Shown here: positions 51,561 through 60,201 of the stretch, piece by piece
Numbering within the stretch: position 1 is the stretch's first letter
Layout: every line of letters begins with the position of its first letter
From: Salibacterium lacus
Lineage (GTDB): Bacteria > Bacillota > Bacilli > Bacillales > Marinococcaceae
Assembly (NCBI RefSeq): GCF_042684865.1
Contig: NZ_JBHUML010000005.1
Coordinates: 496,001 to 560,000, forward strand
Direction: 5' to 3'
Length of the DNA: 64,000 nt
Notes under the pieces: model-generated
Seen by the model: only the letters and a program-made list of their open reading frames with translations
What the model was told of the DNA's origin: nothing
Databases searched by the model: none
Made by a program: the position numbers and the translations under genes

Positions 51561-51598
51561 CAAAAAAAACAGGCACCCTTTACCGGGTCCCTGCTTTT
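51561..51598 (-). terminator. Terminator overlapping the rlmCD stop codon
   Basis: On the minus strand CAGG-G-ACCC / GGGT-G-CCTG (51570-51593) is followed by eight T. The TAA stop of the methyltransferase lies inside the hairpin. Confidence 0.85.
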
Positions 51599-53055
51599 TG
51601 TGTTCGGACTAATTTTGTGACGGCCTCCACGTGCACGGTCTGCGGGAACATGTCCACCGGCTGTATTTCTTCTACGTTGTACCCGTTTTTCTCCAGATAT
51701 TCAAGATCACGGACCTGCGTTTCCGGGTTGCAGGAGACGTAGACAATCCGTTCCGGCTGAAGCTTTACCACACTTGATAAAAAGGCTTCGTCGCTTCCTT
51801 TCCGCGGAGGATCCATCATAACGACATCAGCATTCTCTCCACGCTCTGCCATCTCGACCATGAACTTTCCGGCGTCGCCCTGATAGAACCGGGCGTTTTT
51901 CACACCGTTTCGCTTGGCATTGCGGATGGCGTCGCGGACGGCATCGTTATTCATCTCCACCCCGATGACCCGTCCGGCTTTTTTCGCGGCAATCAGACCG
52001 ATCGTACCAACACCGCAGTAGGCATCGATCACGGTTTCTTTTCCGGTCAAATCTGCCATTTCCATTGCTTTATCATACAATTTCTCCGTCTGGACCGGAT
52101 TGACCTGATAGAATGATTTCGCCGAGATCACGAACTCCATCCCGCCCAGTGTATCGGTGATCGTCCCCGGGCCGAACAATACTTTTTCGTCGTCCCCGAG
52201 TACCATGCTCGTGTCTTTATTGTTCACATTATGAACAAGCGTGGTGATCTCCGGGTGGGCTTTGCGCAGCGCTTTGACGAAATTATTTTTTCCCGGAAAG
52301 ACAGGTGATGCGGCAACGAGTACCACCATAATCTCTCCGCTCGTCTTCCCGACCTTTATCAGCACATGCCTCAGGAAACCATCGCCGGTATCCTCGTTAT
52401 ATGGCCGCAGTTTGGTGGATTTCATGATGCCTTTAATGGTTCCGGCAATCTCGTCGGCTTTCGGATCGTGAATGAGACAGCGGTCCATCGGGATAATCTC
52501 ATGTGAGTTCCGGGCGTACAGGCCGCCGATGATCTGCCGGTCTCTGTTCATCCCAAACGTTGTGTGGCTCTTGTTGCGGTACGCATACGGATGCTCCATC
52601 GTCAGCATGGCTTGCGGTTTCCCGAACGGTTTCATCAAGGCATCCACGGTTTTCTGCTTGAATCCCGCCTGCGCCTGGTTGGTCATATGCTGCAGCTGAC
52701 AGCCGCCGCACTCGTAGAAATAAACGCAAGGCGGTTCCACGCGGTCGCTTGAAGGCTGGATGACCCGCTTCAGTTCCGTCGTCGTATGCCGCCCCTTCGT
52801 TGAAACAGCGACTTCCGCTGTTTCCCCGGGTAGAAGGTGCTCCACCTCCAGATTCTTGCCGTCCCACTGGATGATGCCTTTTCCCTCATTGGTCAATCCA
52901 GAACAGGTTACCTCGGCGATTACCGGTTTTTTCCCGCCCCCTGCTTTGCTGTTCTTCCGACCCTGCGGAGCAGGGCGCTGTTGACCGGACGGTTTATTCT
53001 TTGGAGACTGCTTCCCGGCTGATTTTTTATATCCATGGTTCTTTTGTTTACTCAT
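51580..53055 (-). CDS. rlmCD: 23S rRNA (uracil-C5)-methyltransferase, RlmCD/RlmD type
   Basis: A 491-aa enzyme that makes 5-methyluridine in 23S rRNA (U747/U1939 by homology). Residues 1-45 are a basic low-complexity extension (K, G, P, Q). A TRAM domain follows (VTCSGLTNEGKGIIQWDGKNLEVEHLLPGE). Cysteines in CVYFYECGGCQLQH and DRCLIHDP suit a 4Fe-4S cluster. The SAM domain has DAYCGVGTIGLIAAK near 350. The catalytic Cys is in VYVSCNPETQVRDL near 445. Start ATG 53055 behind AGGAAG. Dual U747/U1939 specificity is known for the B. subtilis enzyme and inferred here. Confidence 0.9.
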   Translation of the reverse strand: MSKQKNHGYKKSAGKQSPKNKPSGQQRPAPQGRKNSKAGGGKKPVIAEVTCSGLTNEGKGIIQWDGKNLEVEHLLPGETAEVAVSTKGRHTTTELKRVIQPSSDRVEPPCVYFYECGGCQLQHMTNQAQAGFKQKTVDALMKPFGKPQAMLTMEHPYAYRNKSHTTFGMNRDRQIIGGLYARNSHEIIPMDRCLIHDPKADEIAGTIKGIMKSTKLRPYNEDTGDGFLRHVLIKVGKTSGEIMVVLVAASPVFPGKNNFVKALRKAHPEITTLVHNVNNKDTSMVLGDDEKVLFGPGTITDTLGGMEFVISAKSFYQVNPVQTEKLYDKAMEMADLTGKETVIDAYCGVGTIGLIAAKKAGRVIGVEMNNDAVRDAIRNAKRNGVKNARFYQGDAGKFMVEMAERGENADVVMMDPPRKGSDEAFLSSVVKLQPERIVYVSCNPETQVRDLEYLEKNGYNVEEIQPVDMFPQTVHVEAVTKLVRTQKAGTR

Positions 53056-53322
53056 AAGCACTTCCTATCTACATGTCTTTCCTGACCCTTCATTATAGAC
53101 TACTGGAAGCAGGCCGTAAAATGACCGGCGGGGTGTTGGTTACGTTTGACAGCTTGTTCATGCTGCAAACGTCGTGATAAAAGGGTCATAGTGACGTTTA
53201 CAGCACGCCGAACAGGTAAAAACGTAAGTATGAACCATTCATGGTTACGTTTAGACGATATGAAACAGACGTTTTGGCCTTATGAACGGGTGTATGCATG
53301 CTATGACCTATGTTTCGAAAAA
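53056..53322. repeat. Intergenic AAACGT-type repeat cluster
   Basis: Contains TTACGTTTGACAG, GCAAACGTCGTGA, GTCATAGTGACGTTTAC (53186-53202; inverse of 17275-17291) and AAACGTAAGTATGAACC...GGTTACGTTTA (about 53217-53255, itself an inverted repeat). No gene recognised. Confidence 0.6.
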
Positions 53323-53368
53323 AAAAGACACTTCGCAGAGTAAAGATCTGCATGGAAGTGTCTTTTCT
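53323..53368 (-). terminator. Terminator of the CAP-domain gene
   Basis: AAAAGACACTTC pairs with GAAGTGTCTTTT across a 20-base loop. T-runs exist on both strands. Confidence 0.85.
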
Positions 53369-53392
53369 TGTCTCGTTTCGCTGGGTTCGTTC

Positions 53393-54103
53393 TCAACGCG
53401 GTGTCATGAACAATTGGGTCCAATACGTTTGATACGGCCCTGATCCTTCCACATAACCTACTCCCATATGTGTGAACTCCTTATGAAGAATGTTGGCACG
53501 GTGATCTTCACTATTCATCCACCCTTCCACTACTTGTTCAGGTGAACGCTGGCCTGCAGCTACATTTTCCCCCGCTGCGCGATAAGTGAAATCAAAGGCT
53601 TCCATCATATCAAAAGGGGACCCGTAAGTTGGTGACGTGTGACTGAAATAGTTGTTTTCAGCCATATCCTGTGATTTTATATGAGCGAGACCACTAAGCC
53701 GGTTATGCATTTCCAGAGGTTCGAGCTCCCGTTTTGCCCGTTCCTCATTGACGAGCGTTAACACCTCCTGCTCAAATTCGCCCGGTTCATAGTCCGTAAT
53801 CGATTCTTTTGAAACAGAAGCCTCCTTACCCGGGGAACTTTGTTCCGGCTCTCCTTCTTCCTTTTGTGTTTCGTCCGGGTACTGCCATTCCACACTGTTT
53901 AAAAAGGATTCAAGATTCGCTGTCCACTCCTGAAATGTTTGTTGTATATCACGGTCTTTTGTCCACTCCTTGATATTTTCTGTCACTTTTTCATACGATT
54001 CTTTCGGTGCTTTCCACTTCCATATATCCTGGGCGGATACGGGGGAAACGACAACGATAAATAGAAGCAGACACACTATAACAACGAAAGATTTTTTTAT
54101 CAT
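53393..54103 (-). CDS. Secreted CAP-domain (SCP-like) protein
   Basis: A 236-aa exported protein. Residues 1-25 are a signal peptide (IKKSFVVIVCLLLFIVVVSPVSAQ). A linker of about 85 residues rich in Glu and Ser follows. The CAP domain (about 112-236) contains LTLVNEERAKRELEPLEMH, SQDMAENNYFSHTSPTYGSPFDMM, AAGENVAAG and VEGWMNSEDHRANILHKEFTHMGVGYVEG, with the paired His and Glu of the CAP cavity. It resembles YkwD-type proteins of Bacillus. Function is uncertain; lipid or peptide binding or a role in sporulation and stress has been suggested for relatives. RBS AAAAGGAG. Confidence 0.9.
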   Translation of the reverse strand: MIKKSFVVIVCLLLFIVVVSPVSAQDIWKWKAPKESYEKVTENIKEWTKDRDIQQTFQEWTANLESFLNSVEWQYPDETQKEEGEPEQSSPGKEASVSKESITDYEPGEFEQEVLTLVNEERAKRELEPLEMHNRLSGLAHIKSQDMAENNYFSHTSPTYGSPFDMMEAFDFTYRAAGENVAAGQRSPEQVVEGWMNSEDHRANILHKEFTHMGVGYVEGSGPYQTYWTQLFMTPR

Positions 54104-54476
54104 GCCGTAAGCTCCTTTTGCATAAAATTAGTCGCTTCATACTTCGTATCAACGCATTCCTCTCTTCTTCACTAATCCCGTTTTGTTCTTAGAACATTGA
54201 TGAAACTCCTTTTTCTTCTCACTTCTGCTTATTATTATACATTATAGTTACTGTCGTTACTTTTAAGTCAAATACCTCATAAAATATTTCATATCGTGTA
54301 TACATTTTATTATTTTACAGGTTGGGAAACAAAGGTGAGAAAGGTTCATAGAAACAGTGGAGAAGATGTTGAGAAGTAAAACGTAAGCATGGTTCAATCA
54401 CACTTACGTTTTAACGATTCTACGTTTGATCCTGTCATGAACAAAGAGGATACCGGACAGACGGAAAAGCCTTTAG
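54104..54476. other. Non-coding stretch upstream of the CAP gene
   Basis: Highly A/T-rich from 54180 to 54330. A possible minus-strand promoter (TTGACT near 54267 with TATAAT near 54244, spacing 19, weak) would serve the CAP gene. From 54375 an inverted pair AAAACGTAAG...CTTACGTTTT belongs to the AAACGT repeat family. No gene is evident. Confidence 0.4.
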
Positions 54477-55217
54477 TCAAGGAAGACTCAGCTGGGTTGT
54501 TCTACCGCCGTCCACGGTGTACACCTGTCCTGTGATAAATCCAGCTTCATCTGCTGCGAGAAACGCGGTGAGCGCTGCCACTTCTTCCGGGGAACCGGTG
54601 CGGCCGACAGGGTGAATACGGGCAATATCGTCACGGAAAGCCTCTGCATCATCTGAGTTCTCGATCATTTCCTGATTCAGCTCGGTGTCAATCCAGCCGG
54701 GCGCCACCGCATTGCAGCGGATGCCTTCATGGCCGTGATCCACCGCCACCGAACGGGTCAGCCCATGAAGACCGGCCTTTGAGGTGCAGTACGCCGCATG
54801 TCGGGGATTGGCAGCAATACCTTCTGTTGATCCGGTATTGACGATGCTTCCTTTCGTCTGACGAAGATGCGGGAGTGCCGCGCGGATCAGCAGAAAAGGC
54901 GCTGTCAGATTGATACTGATGTTACGCTGCCATTCCTCTATAGTCGTCTCTTCGATAGACGCTTCCTGCATCATTCCCGAGTTATTGACAAGCACATCAA
55001 GCCGACCTTTACCGGCAGCTACTTCTTCCACAAGCCGCTCCGGTGTACGCGGATCCGAGAAATCAGCCTGAATCGATTCAAATTCCTCATCTTGGCCGCG
55101 CTGTGCGGTAATCACGACTGCTCCCTCGTCACGAAGACGACGGGCTATGGCACGACCGATTCCCGAACGACCGCCTGTTACCAATGCTACCTTATCTTCA
55201 AAACGCTTCATCTGCAT
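54477..55217 (-). CDS. Short-chain dehydrogenase/reductase (FabG-like SDR)
   Basis: A 246-aa classical SDR. TGGRSGIGRAIARRL (residues 12-26) is the cofactor loop, and NNSGMMQEASIEE near residue 82 corresponds to NNAG. The catalytic Ser lies in VNTGSTEGIA near 134 and YCTSKAGLHGLTRSVA near 150 gives Tyr and Lys. QRGQDEEFESIQADF suggests an NADP-type loop. It ends VYTVDGGRTTQL as usual. I start at ATG 55217 (nine bases after GGAGG). Substrate unknown. Sits after the flavoreductase but is separated from it by a terminator. Confidence 0.9.
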   Translation of the reverse strand: MQMKRFEDKVALVTGGRSGIGRAIARRLRDEGAVVITAQRGQDEEFESIQADFSDPRTPERLVEEVAAGKGRLDVLVNNSGMMQEASIEETTIEEWQRNISINLTAPFLLIRAALPHLRQTKGSIVNTGSTEGIAANPRHAAYCTSKAGLHGLTRSVAVDHGHEGIRCNAVAPGWIDTELNQEMIENSDDAEAFRDDIARIHPVGRTGSPEEVAALTAFLAADEAGFITGQVYTVDGGRTTQLSLP

Positions 55218-55304
55218 GGTCATCCACCTCCATATGTGACACACCAACCTGTTTGAATCATACTGTTGTATCAGCCCGCAAGCATACTTCCATTACAATA
55301 ACAT

Positions 55305-55357
55305 AAAAAGGGCGTCCACGCAGAAATGGACAATTTCTACATGAACGCCCTTTTTAC
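55305..55357 (-). terminator. Terminator of the flavoreductase gene
   Basis: AAAAAGGGCGT pairs with ACGCCCTTTTT (55345-55355) around a 29-base loop. On the minus strand it gives CTTTTTATG directly after the gene's stop. Confidence 0.82.
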
Positions 55358-55370
55358 ATGGGATTTCCGC

Positions 55371-56090
55371 TTACATGGACACATCCTGTGATAAAAACTC
55401 AGCCCGTTGGTTTTCATGCTTGTCGAGCATAATCTGTTCCGGTTGGATGCCCTTCTCACGCAGTACGTTAATGTTCTGCAGGAGGAATTCGTCACTGCCG
55501 ACAATATAGAAGACTCCCTCTTTGTCAGCCGCAAGAGCTTTCACCTGCTCGTAGTAGTCGCCGCGGTTATCGACAAACTGGGAGGTGAATGTCTTGTCAG
55601 GGGCGGAGGTAAAAATATCAGAGAACAAGAAATCATCCGATGAATCAATGTTCAAAGAATGCATGTGACCGACGTTGTCAGCCCGTTCGAAATAATCCAG
55701 TACAAGCGGCCTGAACGTTGCCAGCCCGACTCCTGATGACAATAGATACACATTTTTGTCTTCTCTTTTCAGCGGCACATTCGAATGCGTTTTGAATATG
55801 GCAACGTCACTGCCGATCTCTAGATTTCTCAATATCGTTTTGAACTCGGAGCACTGCTCTCTAATACGTGTCGTGATTCCGATGGAACGCTCGTTCGGTA
55901 ACGTAGAGATGGACATGTGGCGGATCAGGGCGCGGTTTGGCTGTTCTCCGGCATTAAAACCCTCCAGGGCAAAATGGGTGTGTGCGCCTTCCTCCCATGT
56001 GAAATCTTCCGGGCAGTCGAGCATGAACGTTTTCACTTCCGATGTTTCTTCGATAATATTATTTATTTTCGTCCAGTATATCTGCATCAT
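55371..56090 (-). CDS. FAD-dependent ferredoxin-reductase-like oxidoreductase
   Basis: A 239-aa flavoprotein of the FNR fold without an attached ferredoxin domain. The FAD part has WEEGAHTHFALEG and RALIRHMSISTLPNERSIGITTRI (RxxS-type FAD site near residue 60). The NAD(P) part has VYLLSSGVGLATFRPLVLDYF near residue 115 and FYIVGSDEFLLQNINVLREKG near residue 195. RBS AAGGAG before ATG 56090. A Fur-box-like site covers its promoter, so a role in iron release from siderophores or haem under iron limitation is plausible (inference). Confidence 0.85.
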   Translation of the reverse strand: MMQIYWTKINNIIEETSEVKTFMLDCPEDFTWEEGAHTHFALEGFNAGEQPNRALIRHMSISTLPNERSIGITTRIREQCSEFKTILRNLEIGSDVAIFKTHSNVPLKREDKNVYLLSSGVGLATFRPLVLDYFERADNVGHMHSLNIDSSDDFLFSDIFTSAPDKTFTSQFVDNRGDYYEQVKALAADKEGVFYIVGSDEFLLQNINVLREKGIQPEQIMLDKHENQRAEFLSQDVSM

Positions 56091-56127
56091 AGATTCTCCT
56101 TGTTTTATTCTATGTTCTGTCATTTAC

Positions 56128-56156
56128 AGTATATAATAATTGATAAAAATTCTCAA
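56128..56156 (-). promoter_or_regulatory. Sigma-A promoter with overlapping Fur-box-like site
   Basis: On the minus strand TTGAGA (56151-56156) and TATACT (56128-56133) have 17-base spacing. The overlapping TGAGAATTTTTATCA (56141-56155) differs from the 7-1-7 Fur consensus TGATAATNATTATCA at two of fourteen defined positions. Iron-dependent repression of the reductase is predicted. Confidence 0.65.
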
Positions 56157-56304
56157 TTAAAATGGATTGGTGGTTTATATAATCAGAACCTATCTATCTG
56201 GTTCAATCCGCGAAAGTTGATTCAGTCCCTTTTTTAAAAATTAATAGTAAGAACATGGAAAACATGGTAGAATGACAATACCTTATTAAAAGGAGGTGTG
56301 ATGC

Positions 56305-56610
56305 ATGAGTAATGTAGCATTAAAGCAGGACCTTACCAGCGAACAACAATCCATTGTGGCGAGTGAATTTGAAAAAAGAAAGAAAAGCCCTCTTATTCTC
56401 ATTCTTTTATGGTTTTTCCTTAGTACGTTTGCGGCTCATCGATTTTATATAGGTCCTACCGGACGTGCTGTAGCTATGCTGCTTCTTGGATGGCTGACGC
56501 TGTTCATCTGGAATTTGATCGACATCTTTTTTGCCTGGCAGGGAATGCACGAAAAAAATGAGCGAATCGAAAAAGAGATTATTGAAGAAGTAAAAGTACA
56601 TAGCAAATAA
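56305..56610 (+). CDS. TM2 domain-containing membrane protein
   Basis: A 101-aa protein. A short charged N-terminal segment is followed by two hydrophobic helices (SPLILILLWFFLSTFAAHRFYIGP and AVAMLLLGWLTLFIWNLIDIFFAW) with the DRF-like turn HRFYIG and the WNLIDIF motif of TM2 proteins. The C-terminal tail is coiled and charged. RBS AAAAGGAGGTG. The biological role of bacterial TM2 proteins is unclear. Single gene with its own terminator. Confidence 0.88.
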   Translation: MSNVALKQDLTSEQQSIVASEFEKRKKSPLILILLWFFLSTFAAHRFYIGPTGRAVAMLLLGWLTLFIWNLIDIFFAWQGMHEKNERIEKEIIEEVKVHSK

Positions 56611-56641
56611 AGAGCAGGGATTTTCCCTGCTCTTTATTATT
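56606..56641 (+). terminator. Terminator of the TM2 gene
   Basis: Perfect 15-bp stem AATAAAGAGCAGGGA / TCCCTGCTCTTTATT with a TTT loop; overlaps the stop codon. Confidence 0.9.
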
Positions 56642-56814
56642 CTCTGGATATACACTTTTTTCGTTTTCCCGAATATCTTTTACATTCTTTTCTTACGTTC
56701 TCTGGAAAAGAGTATGGTAAAAATAACAAGTTATGAAAGCAATGGTATCAGTAAATCAGTAGAGAAAACCAAGAACAAATATTTACGTTACTTTTTTGTG
56801 ACTTTTCAAGCCAT

Positions 56815-56850
56815 AAAAAAGATGTGACAGGGCATTAACCCCGTCACATC
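56815..56850 (-). terminator. Terminator of the groES-groEL operon
   Basis: On the minus strand GATGTGACGGGG / CCCTGTCACATC (56821-56850) is followed by TTTTTTATGG. Confidence 0.93.
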
Positions 56851-56868
56851 AGTATTTGGGAGGGCGCA

Positions 56869-58521
56869 TTACATCATGCCGCCCATACCTCCCATTCCGC
56901 CCATGTCAGGCATGCCGCCGCCGGCAGCACCGCCGCCTTCGTCTTCGCCTGGTTTATCAGCAATGACAGCCTCGGTAGTGAGGAACATTGCGGATACCGA
57001 AGATGCGTTTTGCAGCGCGGAACGGACGACTTTCGTCGGATCGACAACGCCGGCGTCAATCATGTTGACCCATTCGCCGGTGAGGGCGTTGAAGCCGTTG
57101 CCGACAGCTTCGCTCTTCATTCGCTCCACAACAACGGAACCTTCGAGGCCTGCGTTGTGCGCAATCTGACGGAGCGGCTCTTCAAGGGCGCGGAGCACGA
57201 TGCTGACACCTGTTGCTTCGTCACCTTCTCTTGCGTCTTCCAGCTTCTTGACCGCTTCATGGACGTTCATGAGGGCGGTACCGCCGCCGGAGACGATGCC
57301 TTCCTCAACAGCTGCGCGTGTGGAGTTGAGGGCGTCTTCGATGCGGAGCTTGCGTTCTTTCATTTCCGTTTCAGACGCTGCGCCGACTTTCACGACAGCG
57401 ACACCTCCGGCAAGCTTGGCGAGGCGCTCCTGCAGCTTTTCACGGTCGAAATCGGATGTTGTTTCTTCGATCTGTGCTTTCAGCTGGTTCACGCGATTGG
57501 TGATTTCTCCCGGGTTGCCTTCGCCTTCTACAATAGTGGTGTCATCTTTGTTGATGACGATTTTGCCGGCTTTACCAAGCTGATCGATGGTAGCATTCTT
57601 CAGGTCAAGGCCGATGTCTTCGGTAATAACCTGGCCGCCTGTGAGCAGTGCGATATCTTCGAGCATTGCTTTGCGGCGGTCGCCGAATCCTGGTGCCTTC
57701 ACGGCTACCGCGTTAAAGGTCCCGCGCAGTTTGTTCACAACGAGGGTTGCAAGTGCTTCGCCTTCCACGTCTTCTGCGATGATCAGGATCGGTTTGTTCT
57801 GCTGCACAACCTGCTCAAGAAGCGGAAGAACTTCCTGGATATTCGTGATTTTCTTATCTGTGATAAGAATGTACGGATTGTCCAGTTCAGCGGTCATTTT
57901 ATCAGAGTCTGTCACCATGTAAGGGGAAGCATAGCCGCGGTCGAACTGCATACCTTCCACAACTTCAAGTTCTGTTTCAAGGCCGCGGGATTCTTCTACC
58001 GTAATGACACCATCGTTGCCGACGCGCCCCATCGCTTCAGAAATAATCTCACCGACTTCGTCACTGGAAGCAGAAACCGAAGCCACCTGGGAAATTGCTT
58101 CGCTTCCTTCGATCGGCTTGGAGACTTTGCGCAGCTCTTCAATAGCTGTTTTCGTCGCTTCTTCAATACCGTAACGGATTCCCATCGGGTTCGCACCGGA
58201 CGTTACGTTTTTCAGACCTTCCTTAATCATTGCCTGAGCAAGAACAGTCGCGGTTGTAGTACCGTCGCCGGCCAAGTCGTTTGTCTTGCTGGCCACTTCG
58301 CTTACGAGCTGGGCGCCCATGTTTTCAAAGTTATCCTCAAGCTCGATTTCTTTAGCAATGGTCACCCCGTCGTTTGTGATAAGCGGGGACCCGTATTTCT
58401 TTTCAAGAACAACATTGCGTCCTTTTGGTCCAAGCGTTACTTTTACAGCATTCGCCAGTTCGTTCACGCCGTCGAGCATAGTCTGGCGCGCGTCTTCACG
58501 GAATTTAATATCTTTTGCCAT
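56869..58521 (-). CDS. groEL: 60 kDa chaperonin GroEL
   Basis: The 550-aa chaperonin subunit assembles into a double heptameric ring that folds proteins with GroES. It begins MAKDIKFREDARQTMLDGV, includes the ATP site VTLGPKGRNVVLEKKYG and AGDGTTTATVLAQAM (near residue 87), the AAVEEGIVSGGG segment near 405, and ends in the Gly-Met-rich tail GGMGGMGGMM. RBS AGGAGG at about eight bases. It follows groES with about 50 bases between. HrcA/CIRCE control is inferred from the operator upstream of groES. Confidence 0.99.
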   Translation of the reverse strand: MAKDIKFREDARQTMLDGVNELANAVKVTLGPKGRNVVLEKKYGSPLITNDGVTIAKEIELEDNFENMGAQLVSEVASKTNDLAGDGTTTATVLAQAMIKEGLKNVTSGANPMGIRYGIEEATKTAIEELRKVSKPIEGSEAISQVASVSASSDEVGEIISEAMGRVGNDGVITVEESRGLETELEVVEGMQFDRGYASPYMVTDSDKMTAELDNPYILITDKKITNIQEVLPLLEQVVQQNKPILIIAEDVEGEALATLVVNKLRGTFNAVAVKAPGFGDRRKAMLEDIALLTGGQVITEDIGLDLKNATIDQLGKAGKIVINKDDTTIVEGEGNPGEITNRVNQLKAQIEETTSDFDREKLQERLAKLAGGVAVVKVGAASETEMKERKLRIEDALNSTRAAVEEGIVSGGGTALMNVHEAVKKLEDAREGDEATGVSIVLRALEEPLRQIAHNAGLEGSVVVERMKSEAVGNGFNALTGEWVNMIDAGVVDPTKVVRSALQNASSVSAMFLTTEAVIADKPGEDEGGGAAGGGMPDMGGMGGMGGMM

Positions 58522-58571
58522 CGTTTCGACCTCCTGTAAATGAGAGTATGTAGGGGATGATCCCCTATTTA

Positions 58572-58856
58572 TTAACCGATAACAGCAAGAACATCGCTTT
58601 CGCGGAGAATGAGGTAGTCATTTCCTTCATACGTTACTTCTGTGCCGGCGAATTTGGAGAAAATGACCATGTTTCCTTCACTGACTTCCGGAGCGATCCG
58701 TTCGCCGTTATCCGCTGCACGGCCGTTTCCGACAGCGACTACTTTGCCTTCCTGCGGTTTTTCCTGGGCGGAATCCGGAAGGACAATACCGCTTTTTGTT
58801 GTTTCTTCCTGTTCAATTTGTTCAATCACAATGCGGTCACCAAGAGGCTTTAACAA
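58572..58856 (-). CDS. groES: 10 kDa co-chaperonin GroES
   Basis: Lid of the GroEL chamber. I start it at TTG 58856, giving MLKPLGDRIVIEQIEQEE and 94 residues, the canonical length, with AAGGAGG nine bases upstream. A GTG at 58865 would overlap that ribosome site. The mobile loop EETTKSGIVLPDSAQEKP lies near residue 20 and the body ends YLILRESDVLAVIG. First gene of the groESL operon behind CIRCE. Confidence 0.98.
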   Translation of the reverse strand: MLKPLGDRIVIEQIEQEETTKSGIVLPDSAQEKPQEGKVVAVGNGRAADNGERIAPEVSEGNMVIFSKFAGTEVTYEGNDYLILRESDVLAVIG

Positions 58857-58929
58857 GGTAAACACCCTCCTTTAGTATTAGCGCGGCATCCCGGCCGATA
58901 GGGCGGGGAACCGACATGTTTCGTGCTTA

Positions 58930-58956
58930 TTAGCACTCTTAGCAATCGAGTGCTAA
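58930..58956 (-). promoter_or_regulatory. CIRCE operator (HrcA site)
   Basis: Perfect TTAGCACTC - 9 bases - GAGTGCTAA between the groES promoter and start. HrcA binding here gives heat-inducible control. hrcA is not in the window. Confidence 0.97.
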
Positions 58957-58967
58957 CACCAATTCTT

Positions 58968-58996
58968 ATGATAATCAATCCGCTTCCATTTTGCAA
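58968..58996 (-). promoter_or_regulatory. Sigma-A promoter of groESL
   Basis: TTGCAA (58991-58996) and TATCAT (58968-58973) with 17-base spacing, minus strand. CIRCE lies just downstream, as in B. subtilis. Confidence 0.75.
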
Positions 58997-59214
58997 GGGG
59001 AAAGCCTGAAATTTTTTCATTTTTTCCCCAGTCCGGTCCGCAGGCTTGATGCCGCAGACCTTCCTGTTAGAACCTACCCGTTTTTGTATGGAGCTGAAAC
59101 GCTTCATTTCATTATTTCATCACAACCGTTTCCCGCCCCTTCTCCCCGTGCATTATGATACAATACGTACGTATACATTGTATTATTCAAACGATAAAGA
59201 GGAGTGGAACAAGC

Positions 59215-59931
59215 TTGACTAAACGTTATTGGTGGATTCTCATCGTTTACATACTGATGCAGCTGTCCGGTTTTATCGGTGCGCCTATTTTGCTTTCCCT
59301 CGGATTCGGGATTCGGGAAAGTTCCGTCATATGGAGCCTTATCAGCTTTGCTGCGGCGCTCGTTGTGATGCTCTTCCTGCTTTTACCCGAGCGGCAGACC
59401 GACCGCCATCCAAAGCTCACAAAAACATCGGGCAGACATGCAGCGTTGTGGGCTGTTCTCGGGATATTCCTCGTATTTGCCGCCCAGTACGCGGCGATTC
59501 TGATTGAAATGGCGGTCGGTATCGAACCCGGTTCCGAGAACACGCAGCAGATTCTATCCATGGTGGAAAAGTTTCCTGTATTTGCCTTACTTGTCGCCGT
59601 CATCGGGCCGATTCTGGAAGAACTCGTGTTCCGAAAGGTTCTTTTCGGCACCTTTTACAGACGTTTTAACTTTATCATCGCTGCACTGCTTAGTGCCCTT
59701 ATCTTTTCGCTCGTGCATTTTGACATCACGCACGTGTTGATTTATACCGCCGTCGGATTCGCCTTTTCCTATCTGTATGTGAAAACGGGCAGAATTCTCG
59801 TGCCGATCATTGCACACGTGGCAATGAACAGTTATGCCATTATTGTACAGGTCCTGTTTGCGGATCAGATCCGCGAAATCCAGCAGCAAATGGAACAGGT
59901 GAACCTGATTCTGGGAGGATTCTTTTTATGA
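59215..59931 (+). CDS. ydiL: CPBP family intramembrane glutamic endopeptidase (YdiL-like)
   Basis: A 238-aa membrane protease of the CAAX/ABI family with about seven or eight hydrophobic segments. The three catalytic motifs are present: EELVFRKVLFG (Glu-Glu and Arg, near residue 142), FSLVHFDITH (His near 175) and HVAMNSYAI (His and Asn near 208). The start is TTG 59215, preceded by GAGGAG. It overlaps ydiK by four bases. In B. subtilis the ortholog lies between tatCY-ydiK and groES, as here. Substrate unknown. Confidence 0.92.
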   Translation: MTKRYWWILIVYILMQLSGFIGAPILLSLGFGIRESSVIWSLISFAAALVVMLFLLLPERQTDRHPKLTKTSGRHAALWAVLGIFLVFAAQYAAILIEMAVGIEPGSENTQQILSMVEKFPVFALLVAVIGPILEELVFRKVLFGTFYRRFNFIIAALLSALIFSLVHFDITHVLIYTAVGFAFSYLYVKTGRILVPIIAHVAMNSYAIIVQVLFADQIREIQQQMEQVNLILGGFFL

Positions 59932-60122
59932 GGGGCGGCACAACCATGATGGGGCTTTTCTATTTCGGACTTGCCGCTGCTTTCATCTGCTTTGCCGTCC
60001 TTAATGTGAACAACCATTCATGGAATTTCCTGACGTTTCTGTACGCAGGCCTCGCAGCTCTGGATGTTCTGATGGGCCTCCGCTTTTTGCGCGCCGGCAG
60101 GCAAAGCGGATCCAGCAGCTGA
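59928..60122 (+). CDS. ydiK: YdiK-like small membrane protein (DUF4305)
   Basis: A 64-aa protein with two hydrophobic helices (MGLFYFGLAAAFICFAVLNVN and WNFLTFLYAGLAALDVLMGL) and a basic C-terminus. The size, NxxxWNFLT segment and position next to ydiL match YdiK/DUF4305. The ATG overlaps the ydiL stop (ATGA) and uses GGAGG. Function unknown; co-translation with the protease suggests a linked role. In-frame ATGs at 59946 and 59949 are alternatives. Confidence 0.85.
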   Translation: MRGGTTMMGLFYFGLAAAFICFAVLNVNNHSWNFLTFLYAGLAALDVLMGLRFLRAGRQSGSSS

Positions 60123-60154
60123 ACCACAAACATCACACCAGACCTCATACAAAC

Positions 60155-60201
60155 AAAAAAAAACAGGAGCGCAGTCAAATGGACTGCGCTCCTGCTTTAT
60201 T
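60155..60201. terminator. Bidirectional terminator between ydiK and tatC
   Basis: CAGGAGCGCAGTC / GACTGCGCTCCTG stem (60164-60194) with a five-base loop. A run of eight A precedes it and TTTATTT follows, so it serves both convergent genes. Confidence 0.92.

Noticed and set aside
57010..58539. A 509-codon open frame antisense to groEL
   Set aside because: It is a shadow of the strongly conserved groEL frame; no ribosome site, and the composition follows codon bias of the opposite strand.
58857..58865. GroES starting at the GTG at 58865
   Set aside because: That codon overlaps the AAGGAGG ribosome site; the TTG at 58856 has proper spacing and gives the normal 94 residues.
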